Below, piece after piece: positions 11,660 through 23,359 of a stretch of DNA of 64,000 nt. Where the stretch lies: assembly GCA_029207755.1 (NCBI GenBank), contig JARCOQ010000002.1:91177087-91241086 (forward strand), given 5' to 3'. The first letter of the stretch is position 1, and each line of letters starts with the position of its first letter. The DNA is from Chamaea fasciata (lineage: Eukaryota > Chordata > Aves > Passeriformes > Sylviidae). The notes under the pieces were generated by a model. That model was not told the DNA's origin and made no database searches. It saw only the letters and a program-made list of their open reading frames with translations. The position numbers were made by a program, and so were the translations under genes.

Positions 11660-12211
11660 TGCTGCCTCAGCCCCACCGCAGCCGCCGCTCACCCCCACAG
11701 TGAATCGAGAGGGGGAAAGTAAAGCTCGTGGGCTGAGATAGGAACAGTTTTAATAATTGAAGCAAAGTAAGACATTATAATAACCAAAATAATAATTGTA
11801 ATTAAAAGGAGAGAGAGGAATAAAACCCAGGACAGACAAGCGATGCACGGTGCAGTTGCTCATAACTCACTGACTGATGTCCAGCCCATCCCTGAGCAGT
11901 GATCAGCGGCTCTCAACCCGCTCGCTGCTCCATTTAACACTGAGCATGACCTTCTCTGGAATGGAAAATCCTTTTGGTCAGTTCAGATCACACCCCTGGC
12001 CATGCTCCCTCACAGCTTCTTATGCACCTGGTTCTTGGCAGAGCATGAGACAGTAAAAAGTCCCTTACTTAGGGCAAGCACTTCTCAGCAACAACCAAAA
12101 CATCAGTGTGTTATCAGCATTACCCTCATACTGAATTCAAAACACAGCACTGTACCAACTCCTGAGGAAAAAAAAATATATATTTACAGCATGCCAGCCA
12201 AAACCGTGACA
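11660..12211 (-). mobile_element. ERVL-like solo LTR, minus orientation, 3' end degraded
   Basis: Read on the minus strand the element begins TGTCACGGTTTTGGCTGG at 12,211. It continues through a U3-like region, an ATTAAA-type polyadenylation region near 11,750, and an A/T- and pyrimidine-rich R/U5 (CACGAGCTTTACTTTCC, then CACTGTGGGGGTGAGCGGCGG). This order matches my memory of a common songbird ERVL-family LTR. The expected terminal ...ACA is not visible: the sequence passes into the GC-rich block around 11,660. I see no internal retroviral sequence and no clear target duplication. The family name is from memory; the LTR identity is fairly secure. Confidence 0.75.
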
Positions 12212-12319
12212 GATGATGAGACGAAAAAATATCCTTGGCCTAAATAGAACTAGGTGGCTCCAAGAAAGTTCAGCATCATAGAGAACTCCAAAGGTCAGAT
12301 AAGAACAATCTTACTGTCA

Positions 12320-12368
12320 GGGTGGTTGGAACTAGACAATCTTTAAGTTCATTCCATTCTGTGACTCA
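12320..12368 (+). mobile_element. CR1 LINE 3'-terminal remnant
   Basis: GGTGGTTGGAACTAGAC, followed by ATCTTTAAG and CATTCCATTCTGTGACT, corresponds to the last 50 bp of an avian CR1, with an eroded terminal repeat. Nothing recognisable remains upstream. Confidence 0.65.
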
Positions 12369-12865
12369 ATAACTACCCCCTTTGCAGTACTTGTGCTGTT
12401 CTTATAATGCAGCCACAGCAAGTAAGAGATCTGAACCTAGGTGTGAGTTCCAAACTCTCTAACAGACTGTGTCTCATCATGTCAAGATACATCTTTCAGT
12501 GTAGAAAGAACATACCGTAAAAAAAACCTCATGATTTTACTGGAAATGTAAATTGCACAGAAACTAGGTGTTAAAGTATATTTCAAACATTGCAAGCTTA
12601 TAAGAGTTTAAAACTTTCCTGGAAACATCATTCTGCTTCCAAAACAAAGCAAAAGAGTAAACAATTTGTAGGCATCCTGAAGGAACAGCTATTAGTTCAT
12701 TTTCCCAGTTGGAGTTTTCAGCATACTTTTGTACAGTTTAAATGCCACGCCTGATAGATTCTCACGCTGCAAAGGAAACCCCAGACAAAACTGATGAGCT
12801 TTACCATTTTAACCAGTGAAATTCATAGGACTCTTGTGCCAGACTCTAGATTACATCTAGTTTTC

Positions 12866-13033
12866 CAGGAGAAGTTGTGGATGCCCCATCCCTGGAAGTG
12901 TTCAAGGCTGGATTGGATAAGGTTCTGAGCAACCTGGTCTAGTGAAAGGTGAAGGTCCCTGTCCATGGCAGAGCGGTTGGAACAAGATCATCTTTAAGGT
13001 CCTTTCAACCCAAACCATTCTATGATTCTATGA
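12866..13033 (+). mobile_element. CR1 LINE 3' end with terminal ATTCTATG repeats
   Basis: This fragment runs from GAGAAGTTGTGGATGCCCC through TTCAAGGCTGGATTGGAT and GCAACCTGGTCTAGTG to GGTCCTTTCAACCCAAACC. It ends in ATTCTATGATTCTATGA, the short direct repeats that end avian CR1 elements. It is the best preserved CR1 terminus in the window and the clearest evidence for a bird. It is 5'-truncated to about 170 bp. Confidence 0.92.
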
Positions 13034-16000
13034 TACCAGTACATTGACTGCTATGAAATCATAAATACTTTCTCCCCAAAACTGATAGCCATTGGAGGTC
13101 ACTAAGAACACCTGTGCACACATCTTTCAAATATGAACTAGGTCTGGTGAATCCTTCATCTAGATTCATAACATGGGCCAGCTGACCTTCCAAGGTCATG
13201 TTGAGGAAAATGGAAATTTTAGGCAAACAGGTTTCTCAGTTCTGCCTCCTGTTAGAAGCACTGCCAGAATCCCCACACATCAACAGCTAGGAGCCTTTCT
13301 ACCTTAGAGGAACTTTCAGAAGACCTGTAGTTACTTAATAATCAGGCATATCCATACATTACTTAGATTTGAACATCATAAATATTCCACTAAACCACTA
13401 GCCACTTGGATGCTATAACTGAACCTCATGTCCATAGAACAGCAAAAATCAGAGGCATTTTGAGGTTACCCTTCCTGGTGCATTCAGCCCCTCCACTTGA
13501 AACTGGAACTATCACATGCAAAGTATAGAGAAGAGAAAGTACAATTACTATACAAACGGAGTTTGAATTTGGCTTGAGAAATATCCTGAGGAATGGACAT
13601 GGTTAAGCTGAAGGACAAATTCTTTGCCTGAATGGTGTAAAGGTCTTCTAAGCTGGGAAAAAACCAAACCAAACCAAAACAAACAAACAAACAAAAAAAA
13701 ACCCAAAACGATTGGGCCCTTTGCTTTTCTGAACTGTAGGAGAGGAGATTCTTGTTCAGGGCAGTTTAGGACTTACTTGAAATAGGTATTCCCAGAGAAT
13801 TCTTTTGTTTAAGTTTCCTGCATAGATCAATGTGCTAAATGTGTATTGCTTTCCAGGAATCACAGACATTACAAAGAGAGGAAAGTACAGTTGGAAACTT
13901 GGGAATGACAGAATTGATGTGTTTTCACTTTTCAAAGAAGGCAACAATGAGTCAGCCTTAGATAATCACTGAAGCCTTGACTCCAGCCTGCTGTGAATAA
14001 TCCACAGTTAGGAATCAAGGAGTCGGGAATGCTTTTCTCTATAGTGGTAGGTGCGTTGCTAAGAGTGGGGGTGAAGGAGAGAACAGGACAAGGACTCTCT
14101 TGCATCTCAGTGAGTCTTGACTGTTGGAGTGGCCTATTGACACTGCTGGCAGCTGATACAGATTGAAGTACTTTGTGAGCCACTCCGTCTTGCCTGACTG
14201 GGACTTCAGCTCTACTCAGCGCTGCTAAGGCAGCAGCAAGAGTGTGATGTCTACTTTTGGTCACAGCACTTCAAGAAAGATGGGAGCCAAATTAAGACAG
14301 TCCAGAGAGGTAATAAGAATGAAGAGAAGTGTAGAAAACATAACCTGAGGTAAAACTTTCCTTAGAAAAGAGAAAACTGAAAATACAGTCCATGAACTGT
14401 CTTCAAAAATGTAAGCAGTTACTGCAAATAGAGAATATATCCTTTGGGTTAGGAAAAGCAGCAACAGATTTAAATTGAATCAAGGCTACACTACATTTTC
14501 CTCAGGGTACAAAGCAATTACACCTTCGGGTTTTAGTTGGATATGAATCATTGCACTGCTTAAATATAATGTCAATATCTAATTCTTAATTATCCTATGT
14601 GCATTTTTCTCTACCGCCTTGGAAAAGTAAAACATTCAGTCAAAATACTGCCAACAAGATCAGTGTTTACTAGTACCTTCTTTTCTATATACCTCAATTT
14701 ACAGCATTCCTATCTACTTCTTACAGTTTTTGTGAGACCTACTCAAACACCTGCTAAGCTATTTGAAAAGTGTAAATGTGAATAGCATAATTTTATTAAA
14801 ACATGATATTGTGTATATTTATTAATAGCATATGTGAATATATGTTTAATATTTTTTTTTATATATTATTAACAGAACCAATAAAATATGAGAAAAATGA
14901 GGCCCCAAACTGTGACCCCGCTTTCATCAGAAATTTTTCAGTCTGGCATCTTTTAGTCATCTATAATTACACAAAGCTGACAAAAAGGTTGTTGGGATTG
15001 TATTCTAATATCTGAGGAAAGAGGCAGGGTCAGTAGAGTCAATGCAGGCTTGTCAACAGACCATCATCAATAACCTAATTTTCCAAAAGAGAAAAGTGGT
15101 CAATAAAACATAAAAGAAAAGCATTTTAAAAATTTAAAAGCTTTTCCAAATACAGAAAGTCCATATTATGACAGCAACTAGCCACTCCAGGATGCACATT
15201 ACCAAAGCATGAAAGCACTGCTAAGGTGACTGAAGTCACTCTGCCTTTAGTCTTGTGTCACCCAGCACACCCAAGGCACACATTAATGGCTTAATGTGTT
15301 ATTGCCTAATTAAATAATTAAATGCCTTGCATGTAAAAGACAATCAGTTAAGTGGTAGGTTCTGGCACGCCTCACCCTGAAAACACATTAAAAACACTTG
15401 CCATCTGAAAAGAAAAGAGATGAGGCCACAAATATTTGGGTCTATACTACACAAAATGAATCCAATAAAAAGTGTCAAAATTTAATGACAGTGACAGTGA
15501 GCGCACAAAATCACGAACTTGCTTTCAAACTGTCAGAACAAGAAAGAAAAAAGCCTGGATTCATATGTAAACCAAGTGGCAAATGCCTTCTAAATCTCTT
15601 GCATGCAGTATCTGTTATGTTTTGTGAAAATGTGTGATAACACAGAGGTAAAACCTAATCTTTGTACCAGGCATGTCAATGTGCATATTTTAATTAATAA
15701 AATCATTGCTGTTTGTGGTTTGACTACACCTGCTGCACAAAACATCAAAAATACGCTATAGCTATACCTTAGTGAAATTGTCTTGCACTTTAAGGGTGGA
15801 TTAGCATCATCTAGAGATTGCTAAAGCTAAGAAAACTGCATTAGCTCCCCTTTTAAGTCCAGAAAACCTAAACTCAGTCCACACCACAGAAGAATACTGA
15901 CTAAAATGTATTAAGACTGTGTTTAATCACAAAGAAAAGGGCTAAATGGCTCAGTTCATCACCTGGTTCTCCTAACTTCCACAATTCTTGTATTTCAGTG

Positions 16001-16890
16001 GCAAAACTGAAATGGGATTGCTTAAAGCAGAGCACAGCCCTAACTCTTGTCAACTGTACAGAAAGCCACTCAGTTGCTGTCTTTGCCACATTGGAAACTT
16101 CAAAAAACTACATGCAGTGCTTAAAGAGAAGTCAGAGGAACCCTTGAACCTGATCCACCAGAAGTCACAGAAGCAGCAGAAACCCAGCCAGAAGCAAATA
16201 TTTTCCTTCGAAGCAAAGCTAAAAAGAGACAGTGCCCAAGGTAACAGCACATGTGTTTAGGTTAGACACTTAAAGCATATGCAGACTTCATTTTAGACAT
16301 TTTTCTAAAGACAAGAGCTTGAGGATGACATTGGCTTCAGGTAGAAAATGCTGTAAACAACCACCTGAGGTCCCTGGTCTCCATACAGTTGGCCATGTAC
16401 AGTTGTAGATGTCCCAGAAGACAGGAGATTGTGCAGCAGGACACCAGGCAGCAGCACCACACAGAAAAGTGCATTTCTATAGCAGGAAGCTGAGCTTCAC
16501 AGCCAAAAATTGCCTACTCTGCTTTTAAAGACAAGACCACAAGGAATTTCTGCCTACCTGGACATAGCAAACTCCCAGTTTGGCTATAAGAAATAGGATG
16601 CCTCACTTCAGTTGCTCTCTCAGGCAGAGGGAGCTCAGTGTGTCACACCTCAAGAGGAGCTCCTGACTGAAGACCGGCCTGAGCAGGAGACCCTTCACTC
16701 CATCTAACCCCATTTCACTAACAAAGCTACACAGCTACATCGTGGTTGCTTTGCATTCTTGTTTTATTTTGTAGAATAACAGAAGATGTGTTACAGAAGA
16801 TGGGTTGTTGCTCAATGAGCAAAGGAGCATTACAAATTCCTAATCCCAAAATGCAACCACTGCGGCACAGGCACTCACATCCAAGGACCC
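13034..16890. other. Non-coding AT-rich sequence
   Basis: No gene or transposon is recognised. An A/C-rich simple repeat lies at 13,663-13,703. Around 15,290-15,340 a TAATTAAATAATTAAATG run holds clustered homeodomain-type TAATTA cores; with its complex flanks it could be a regulatory element, but this is weak. Confidence 0.5.
13663..13703. repeat. (AAACC)n / (AAAC)n low-complexity tract
   Basis: AAACC units grade into five AAAC units and a poly-A run. The tract contains only A and C. Confidence 0.9.
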
Positions 16891-16891
16891 C

Positions 16892-17040
16892 AGAACATCA
16901 TAGAAAGGCTTGGGTTGGAAGGGATCTTAGAAGTTATTGATCTCCAATCCCACTCCCTTCTACTAGGCCAGGTTACTCAAAGCCCCATCCAACCTGGCCT
17001 TGAACACCTCCAGGGACAGGGCATCCACAACAGTATCTCA
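16892..17040 (-). mobile_element. CR1 LINE fragment, minus orientation
   Basis: The plus strand reads AGAACATCATAGAAAGGCTT, then GGGTTGGAAGGGATCTTAGA, CCCCATCCAACCTGGCCTTG and AACACCTCCAGGGACAGGGC. This is the inverse of a CR1 3' region. About 150 bp survive. Confidence 0.88.
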
Positions 17041-17308
17041 AATGTCAGGTTTTGGGTGTTTGATGTGAAGAAACACTTATATTAAAGATTCTGTAGCTGT
17101 AGATTGTTCTTTAAAGCTCTAACATATAACAGCTACTTTCCAACAGTTTCAGTTATGACTGCTATGAACTATAGCCTAAAGTTTCATTCAGAGTACTGAG
17201 GGTCAGGCATATGTGCTGTGTTATACTCTTGAAAGGCATGTTACCATCTGAGCATGACAGGAATGCCCTAACATGACTGACCTTCACTGATTATGATTAT
17301 CAGTAAAA

Positions 17309-17342
17309 GCTGCTAAATTTGGCAAGCTGCTAAATTGGCAAG
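17309..17342. repeat. Tandem duplication, GCTGCTAAATTTGGCAA unit
   Basis: GCTGCTAAATTTGGCAA is followed directly by GCTGCTAAATTGGCAA, differing by a single T. It is a small local duplication. Confidence 0.9.
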
Positions 17343-18833
17343 TGTGAGTCAATTTTTGAGGCTATATGTATGTAAAGAACTGATTGTCAGTCTTTGTATT
17401 CTTCTTGCGTTTAAAATATTGAAACAATGGTCTGCTCTCTCAATGAGCTGCTTGAGTTTACAGGGAAGGTAAAATATATGTGCTTACCTGAGAAGGTCAC
17501 ATTTTCATGATAGAAAATAAGAATGGGAGAAATTTAAAGGAACTAGAGAGTTTTTTCATTTCCCTGATCCCTTTCTTTAAAATCAGGTCGCCCCAAAGCA
17601 TTCATGATAGATTTTTGTCTGTTCTGTTTTCAAAACCCTGGAGTGCATTATCTTCTCCCAAAACAGTCACGTGCTAGTGCATGTGTGCTTATATTTACTA
17701 TAAGAAAATGTTGCAGTCTACCTTGAAGTTGGACGCAGTCTAAATTCACAATTTCTTATCCTGTCAGTACAGCATACAGAAAATAGTTTCTGCCGGTTTT
17801 GCAACTTTTTCATCTATTTGAAGACCGGTTCCCCTTTCCATTTGTTGTAGATTAAATAATTCCAAATTCTTCAAGATTTAGTCATAAAAGTTTATTCTGT
17901 CATTACTAGGCTCATGGTTTTTCAATGAACTTCTTTAGTTTTGATGCCTCCCTAGCAGTTTACCAAGCATTTCAGCAAGCCTTCCTCACACCAAGTAGAG
18001 CAAATGACTATTTCACAGTATGCAAATAATTCCCATCACTTTCTCTTTCCACTGGATCTCTATGCTGTGGTCCAGCAGAATCAGCATTATCTTCTAGTCC
18101 TTTTTAACCATGCTTCTCATCCTTACTTAGCCTGTTGTTTCCAAATGTGGCGTTTTGCCACTTTCTATCCCTGCCTTCCTCTGGTATCCTGTATTTCATG
18201 ACACCGAAGTTCATCCTGTTCATGATTTCCTTTGGGATTTTTTTTTTGGTCCAGAGCACTTTTTCAATTCATTAAAATAATTTTGAATTGACACTGTCCT
18301 TCCGTATTCTGAGCATTCTTTCCAGCTTAACACTGCTTGCAAACACTACCACACCACTTCCATCAGTATTGAAAATCCTGAGTGGTGCCAGTCTAGGAGA
18401 CATTGTGAATACAAAGGTTGTTAGCAAGTAAGTAGCTGGAGAATTAAAATGTCCTTATGCTTTCCCACAGACATTAAGAAATGGAGGGCCTTTTGCTTTG
18501 GTCATCCAAGGTCACAATCATGATTTGTCAACCCACAAGGTTCAACAATGTTCCTATTTGCAATTTGATATTTGTTCAGCTTATCAAATTTCAGCTATTC
18601 TTGTAAGGACTGCAGAACTAGTCCTTATGCTGGATGGATTGGCTCCTTTTTCACTGACTCACCTAAACTGTAGACTATTTTTCAGTATTATTAAAAATAT
18701 AATCTCCTTAGCTGACCTCCAGCAGAAAACAAAAACAGAGGTCTGTTTCCATAAAAGAAGTTCTAAGACATTACATCATAATCAGGCCTCTCATTAGTTT
18801 AGTACCACTTAGCTTTGTCCCTGGCATAATATT

Positions 18834-18868
18834 TAAACTAGATGACTGGGTAACAGTCATCTAGTTTA
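18834..18868. repeat. Perfect 15-bp inverted repeat, 5-nt loop
   Basis: Left arm TAAACTAGATGACTG (18,834-18,848) and right arm CAGTCATCTAGTTTA (18,854-18,868) are exactly complementary around GGTAA. The stem extends outward by one T-G wobble and one T-A pair. No neighbouring gene or element explains it. Confidence 0.95.
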
Positions 18869-19694
18869 GAACTGCAAGTCAACCCTAATAAACTTAGAGT
18901 AGTGAAACAAAACAAATTGAGTCTGACTGCTGTAATGCATGCTGTTGGCATAATTTTGTTCAGGGAAATCAGAAGTCTGGTGGATTGGTCAAGGTCATTG
19001 CTATGATGATGCTCCCTTCCTTCATGCCCCTGCTGTTTAAGCGATGAGTGCTCAGATAATGAATCAGATTAAATATCTTGACGACACTTTTGATTACGCT
19101 CCTTCCTCAGAAAGGTCATCAGATTTTGGCTGGTGGTTGGCAATCAGCTTTGGAAAGGCAGGAAATTTCAGAGACACAAACTGTCCCTCTTTGGCAATGC
19201 AGTGACCTAACAACAGCAACAATATACCCTTGGGGCCAGAAGGCCTGATTATTGTAATTCTGTCCTAGCAGGACCTCCCCAGTGCCTGCAGCTTGCAGGG
19301 CGTTCAGAAATGTGTACGTGCACTGGAGTAAGCATTGCAACCTTACTCAGAACTGTAATTTCTTACGGCAATACTTTCACCTCAGTCAGTGGAGCTTCTC
19401 CCCAGTCACTTCCCAGTGGCAGAGTTTGGGAAGCAAAATCCTACAGCAGAAAGCTGTCCCTGTTCCCACATATTCCTCTATTACTTCTCCAGGACCTGGC
19501 ACCCACACAGGGACCCAGGATGTGAGTATACACGTGGCTGGGTTATGTGGCAGAAGTACAGCCACTTGCCTCAGAAGGGTTGTGGTAAAAAGATGTTGCC
19601 ACCTGTTCATGCAGCTCCTCTGAGCCACTGCCAGCTGAAGCAGCACAGCTCCAGAGCCTCTCCCAGCCTCGGGACCCACGGTGTCACAGTGAAC

Positions 19695-19739
19695 TGTGTG
19701 CCCTGTGGTACAGGTAGTGCATGTGCCACAGGGCACACA
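19695..19739. repeat. 14-bp perfect inverted repeat, extendable to an 18-pair hairpin
   Basis: TGTGTGCCCTGTGG (19,695-19,708) pairs exactly with CCACAGGGCACACA (19,726-19,739). Allowing one T-G wobble, four further pairs form inward, leaving the 9-nt loop GGTAGTGCA. The stem is short for a microRNA precursor and the flanks do not extend it. Confidence 0.92.
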
Positions 19740-19857
19740 ATGAAAAAACCCACTGGTTAAGGGTGCAGCCAGTGTGATGAGTGAATGCAACCATAGCTAG
19801 AAAAGACGCCTCGTGTGTGGGTACGGTTTCGCTCTGAGCAACATCTTCAACATCTCA

Positions 19858-19870
19858 TCACTAGATGGCG
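19858..19870 (+). promoter_or_regulatory. CTCF-like binding motif
   Basis: TCACTAGATGGCG matches the CTCF core consensus CCASYAGRKGGCR at 12 of 13 positions, with the only mismatch at the weak first base. It lies in a CpG-enriched stretch (about 19,805-19,905) within AT-rich surroundings, as often seen for conserved insulator sites. It points the opposite way to the motif at 11,557. Confidence 0.5.
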
Positions 19871-22800
19871 GCGACCTTCACAAATTTCTAATCAACGAGC
19901 GCTTTATTCTCAAAAGTGCTTGCCAAATCCCCGCTTTCTCTCTTTCAAAACCACTAGAACTGCTTTCTCTTCTACTTAACAGTTTTCCGCAGAATGCCTT
20001 TGCAAACAACGAAGTAGGTCTGTTTTTCAGTGCAGGTATTCTGAAAAATAAAAGTATGTTTCATTAAAATTGCATTATGCCTTTGAAATAAACTCTATAT
20101 TCCTGAACAGAGAACAGAGCTCCTGTTCTGAGCTTACATCCAATTTCTGTTTTTTATACTCAAGTCTGTATGGAGAGAATGCTTGCAATCTTCACATAGA
20201 TCGATCATTTATGCAGTCCACCTATGTTATTTTCATTGGATTATCCCATCAGAGAAAATTCTGTGAAGTCATCCCTTTTCATTCAAGTCACCATTAACTT
20301 TTCTAGCTGTTTACAAAAGTCATTTCACTCAATGCATAGGGAAAAACACAAATCACAAAGAAGGCACACCTATGTAACAGGTCTTCCACATCTCAGATAG
20401 TCCTTTGGCCCTATATAACACACCTGCCAAGTGCCACACTTGTGATATTCACTCCCTTGGCCCAGTTTCACATTCCCTCCTGCCTTCTCTCGCAAGTCAC
20501 AGGAATATTGTCATTTATGCCCTGCACCAAAAGCCTGCATTGCCACTGGCATTTCACTGATGTATCAGTCAGAGGTATGTCATACATGGGAACCTGGGGC
20601 TGAGAAGCAGCTCTGGTGCTGCAGAAGCCCAGATTTTGATGCCACTCAGCACACATGACCTGAGTGACCTATCTGGAAGATGCATGCACCCCAGTAGCAG
20701 GCTTGTACCACAAGTGCTCCACCCCATCATCTGACCTAGCATAGAAAAGGCACATCCACTTCATGAGGAAAGCAGTCATGAGCCTTAGGAACTGAGTAAC
20801 AACTGCTGGGCATTTTGTCTATTTCATTGCTGTGCTAAAGCTGGGGCACAGTGACACAGAACAAATCTCAAGTGACAAAGGGACGGAGCAGACCCCCAGC
20901 TTTAACCACACTATTGAGATCACATCAGATCTGGAGCCAATTCAAAGTTTAGCTCTGGATACCAACTTAATGACATCAGCAAGGGTGCAAAGGTCATTTA
21001 CTCTGGTCCTGAAGGTCAGAGCAGAAAGAAAACCTACTTAGAAGAAACTCCACCTAACTGCATTTCAGTTCAGAACAGATCTTACAGTGCTGAGCACAAG
21101 GTATGCATTGGAAATATATGGAAAGATCTAAACCTAAGACTAATAAACTGAAAGAAATCATGTTTGTTAAAATAAATATCTGTTCTATTGCTGAGATATT
21201 TTTTAGCATATAATTATGCAAAATATACATAAGACTAAAGGTTAAGCTTTTCAAAAGTAATTCCTTTCACTACATACATACAGTCTTGTAACATCACAGC
21301 TATTTAATGTTTGATTAAATCATAGGAACAAATGTATCTAATCCAAGTTCACTATTAAGTTGATCCAATAAAACCAGCTTACTATCATATTTTGTAGTTT
21401 AAGGATAGATTTCTTTCATTGGTGCTTGTGACAAAACCAAATTGGAAGCTTAAGACAGACTTTTGAGACTCTTCCTCAAAGTCTGTCACCTAAGAAGCCT
21501 CTTCAACATGAATGTCTACATCAGATCAGTTACAAACACTCTATATATATATGAGAGACGTCTGCAAGTCAGAGGACAGGCTCAGCCATGGATGGCTGAT
21601 TACGTGGGCATAGCCCAGGAACACATGGAGTAAAGACCACAAAATAAAGCAAGTATGCAGTGATCCTTCTTCTCCAGTGTCCATCAGCTGATCTAACAGA
21701 GATGTGGCAACTGATGTCCCATGGGCACAGCTCACATTCCGTCAGAGGGAAAGATTGCCATTGTCTTCCTAACATTTCAGTCTCTGGAATTTTACAACAC
21801 AAAGTAATATGATATTTCATATGTCAATTTGTGAGGCTTTCCTCTCTCTCTCCACTTCACTATAAGAGAAGAGACTGCCTAGTATAGGAACAAAGTCCCC
21901 TTGTTTGATGGTGGAATAAATTTCCTTCTGAGAACCCTGTTTTCATCTTTTTATTGACTACACAGGCTCTTTATATGGACATTTGTCCGAGGGGCCGGAA
22001 TTTGGAAGAACTTGCTTAAGTCCTTTTTAATAGTGCATGTTTGCCTTCAATTTCTGTAAATAAGCAGGCAAAAATTATGTTTTCTTTTGTACTGTAAAGA
22101 AAAACATAATGAATTTCAAGGGAAAATATTTATTTACACTGAGCAGAGAAAAAAGATGGGAATGATATCTGCAACCTTCCCATAAGATATGATGTTGCTC
22201 TTATAGAACCACAGCAATGTTCAAAATATATTTATTAAGAGCAGCCCAAAGTAAATAGATGTGAGTTTATCATAAGTATTCCAGTTGCTCAAGCTATCAT
22301 TAAATCAGACCAAACCCCATGAGACAATTGGAAGTCCAAGGTTTCGTCCTAATACTTCTGAACTGACCCCAACTGCCAAGAATCACTTGTCTCAAAACCA
22401 AAATGCCACAAGTTGCGATAGTAAAAACTGTGAGACACTTATCCTTGCAGCTTGTTCTAACCCATGTAACACTTCAGACTGAAGAACGATCTCAAACACA
22501 AACACTTTTATAATTGAAAAAAATCTACTGATTTGTAAAGTGCAAAAAGAATTTTCCATCCTAAAAACCTAATATTGTTCAATTTTGCTCTGTTTAAACA
22601 AAAATTTTAGCATCTATATTTTATACTTTTCAGAGTGAACAGCTTGACTCGAGACTTGAGTCTATATATATAAAGAGTATGTTGGAGATGTTCAGGAGAA
22701 GGTGAGATGAGAAGCCACCACTCAGCCTGCTGCAGAAGACATGTTTTTGGCACACAGCTGTTTGATCATCCAGTAAGGTACAGATCAGATCAGAGTCCTA

Positions 22801-22942
22801 GTGGACCACCAGCATTCCTTGGAAACTATGAGTCACTAAGGATTGACTTAGAAGTCTAGACTGAACCCACAATCTCTGTGGCCCCCTTTCACTTTGAGAC
22901 CCAAACACTACCAAGATTTACAGCTTTGGAGGGTCAGCATCC

Positions 22943-23305
22943 TGTCCAGGTTTAGGGCAAATTTGGGAAGAAACTTCCGAATGAGGTTCGTCTGGGAAAA
23001 CAAACCCAAACAGACCCTTCCCCAACTGGTCTGAGAAAAAACTTCCTCAGAGAAAAGTGGAAAAAACTATTTATTTAACATATGAAATGCCTATTAGCAT
23101 AAAGAATGAATAATATGAAACAAGGAAACCTTTTGTTGCTCTGAAGTGAGATGGCAAATTGAGAAAGTCCTTGCTGAGGGTGTAGCTCGGCTCTCTCAGT
23201 CTCTTATCAGTCCCTCCAGAGGTCCAGGCCCCAGTGGGCCACAGGTGCCAGATCCCGGTGCTCTTCTGGGTTTTTCAGTCCAGAGCAGGTTTAAACAGTC
23301 CCAAG

Positions 23306-23359
<54 letters not shown>

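Larger units (their letters stand above)
10985..11700. promoter_or_regulatory. GC-rich, CpG-rich block (possible CpG island)
   Basis: Composition changes sharply from AT-rich flanks to high GC with frequent CG dinucleotides, for example around GCGGCCGCC at 11,229 and GCCCGGGCCGGC near 11,585. The block includes a Kozak-like ATG (GGCCATGG, ATG at 11,299-11,301) followed by a donor-like GTAAGC at 11,331 on the plus strand, the GCAGCCC heptamer array, and a CTCF-like motif. It could be a promoter CpG island, or an isolated GC island grown by repeat expansion. No transcript evidence is available from sequence alone. Confidence 0.5.
17041..22942. other. Non-coding sequence with inverted repeats and a CTCF-like site
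   Basis: No credible exon or transposon is seen. Supported items are a 16/17-bp tandem duplication (17,309-17,342), two perfect hairpins (18,834-18,868 and 19,695-19,739), a CTCF-like site (19,858-19,870) in a locally CpG-enriched stretch, and a TATA-like CTATATATATAAAG at about 22,662-22,675. Confidence 0.5.

Noticed and set aside
11018..11722. Overlapping open frames of 117-234 codons on both strands
   Set aside because: They are created by the 7-bp GCAGCCC array, which reads through in all frames, and by low stop frequency in GC-rich DNA; they encode only a heptapeptide repeat in the middle.
14836..14870. T-run with TATATATT as a promoter
   Set aside because: Simple AT-rich low complexity without any downstream gene signal.
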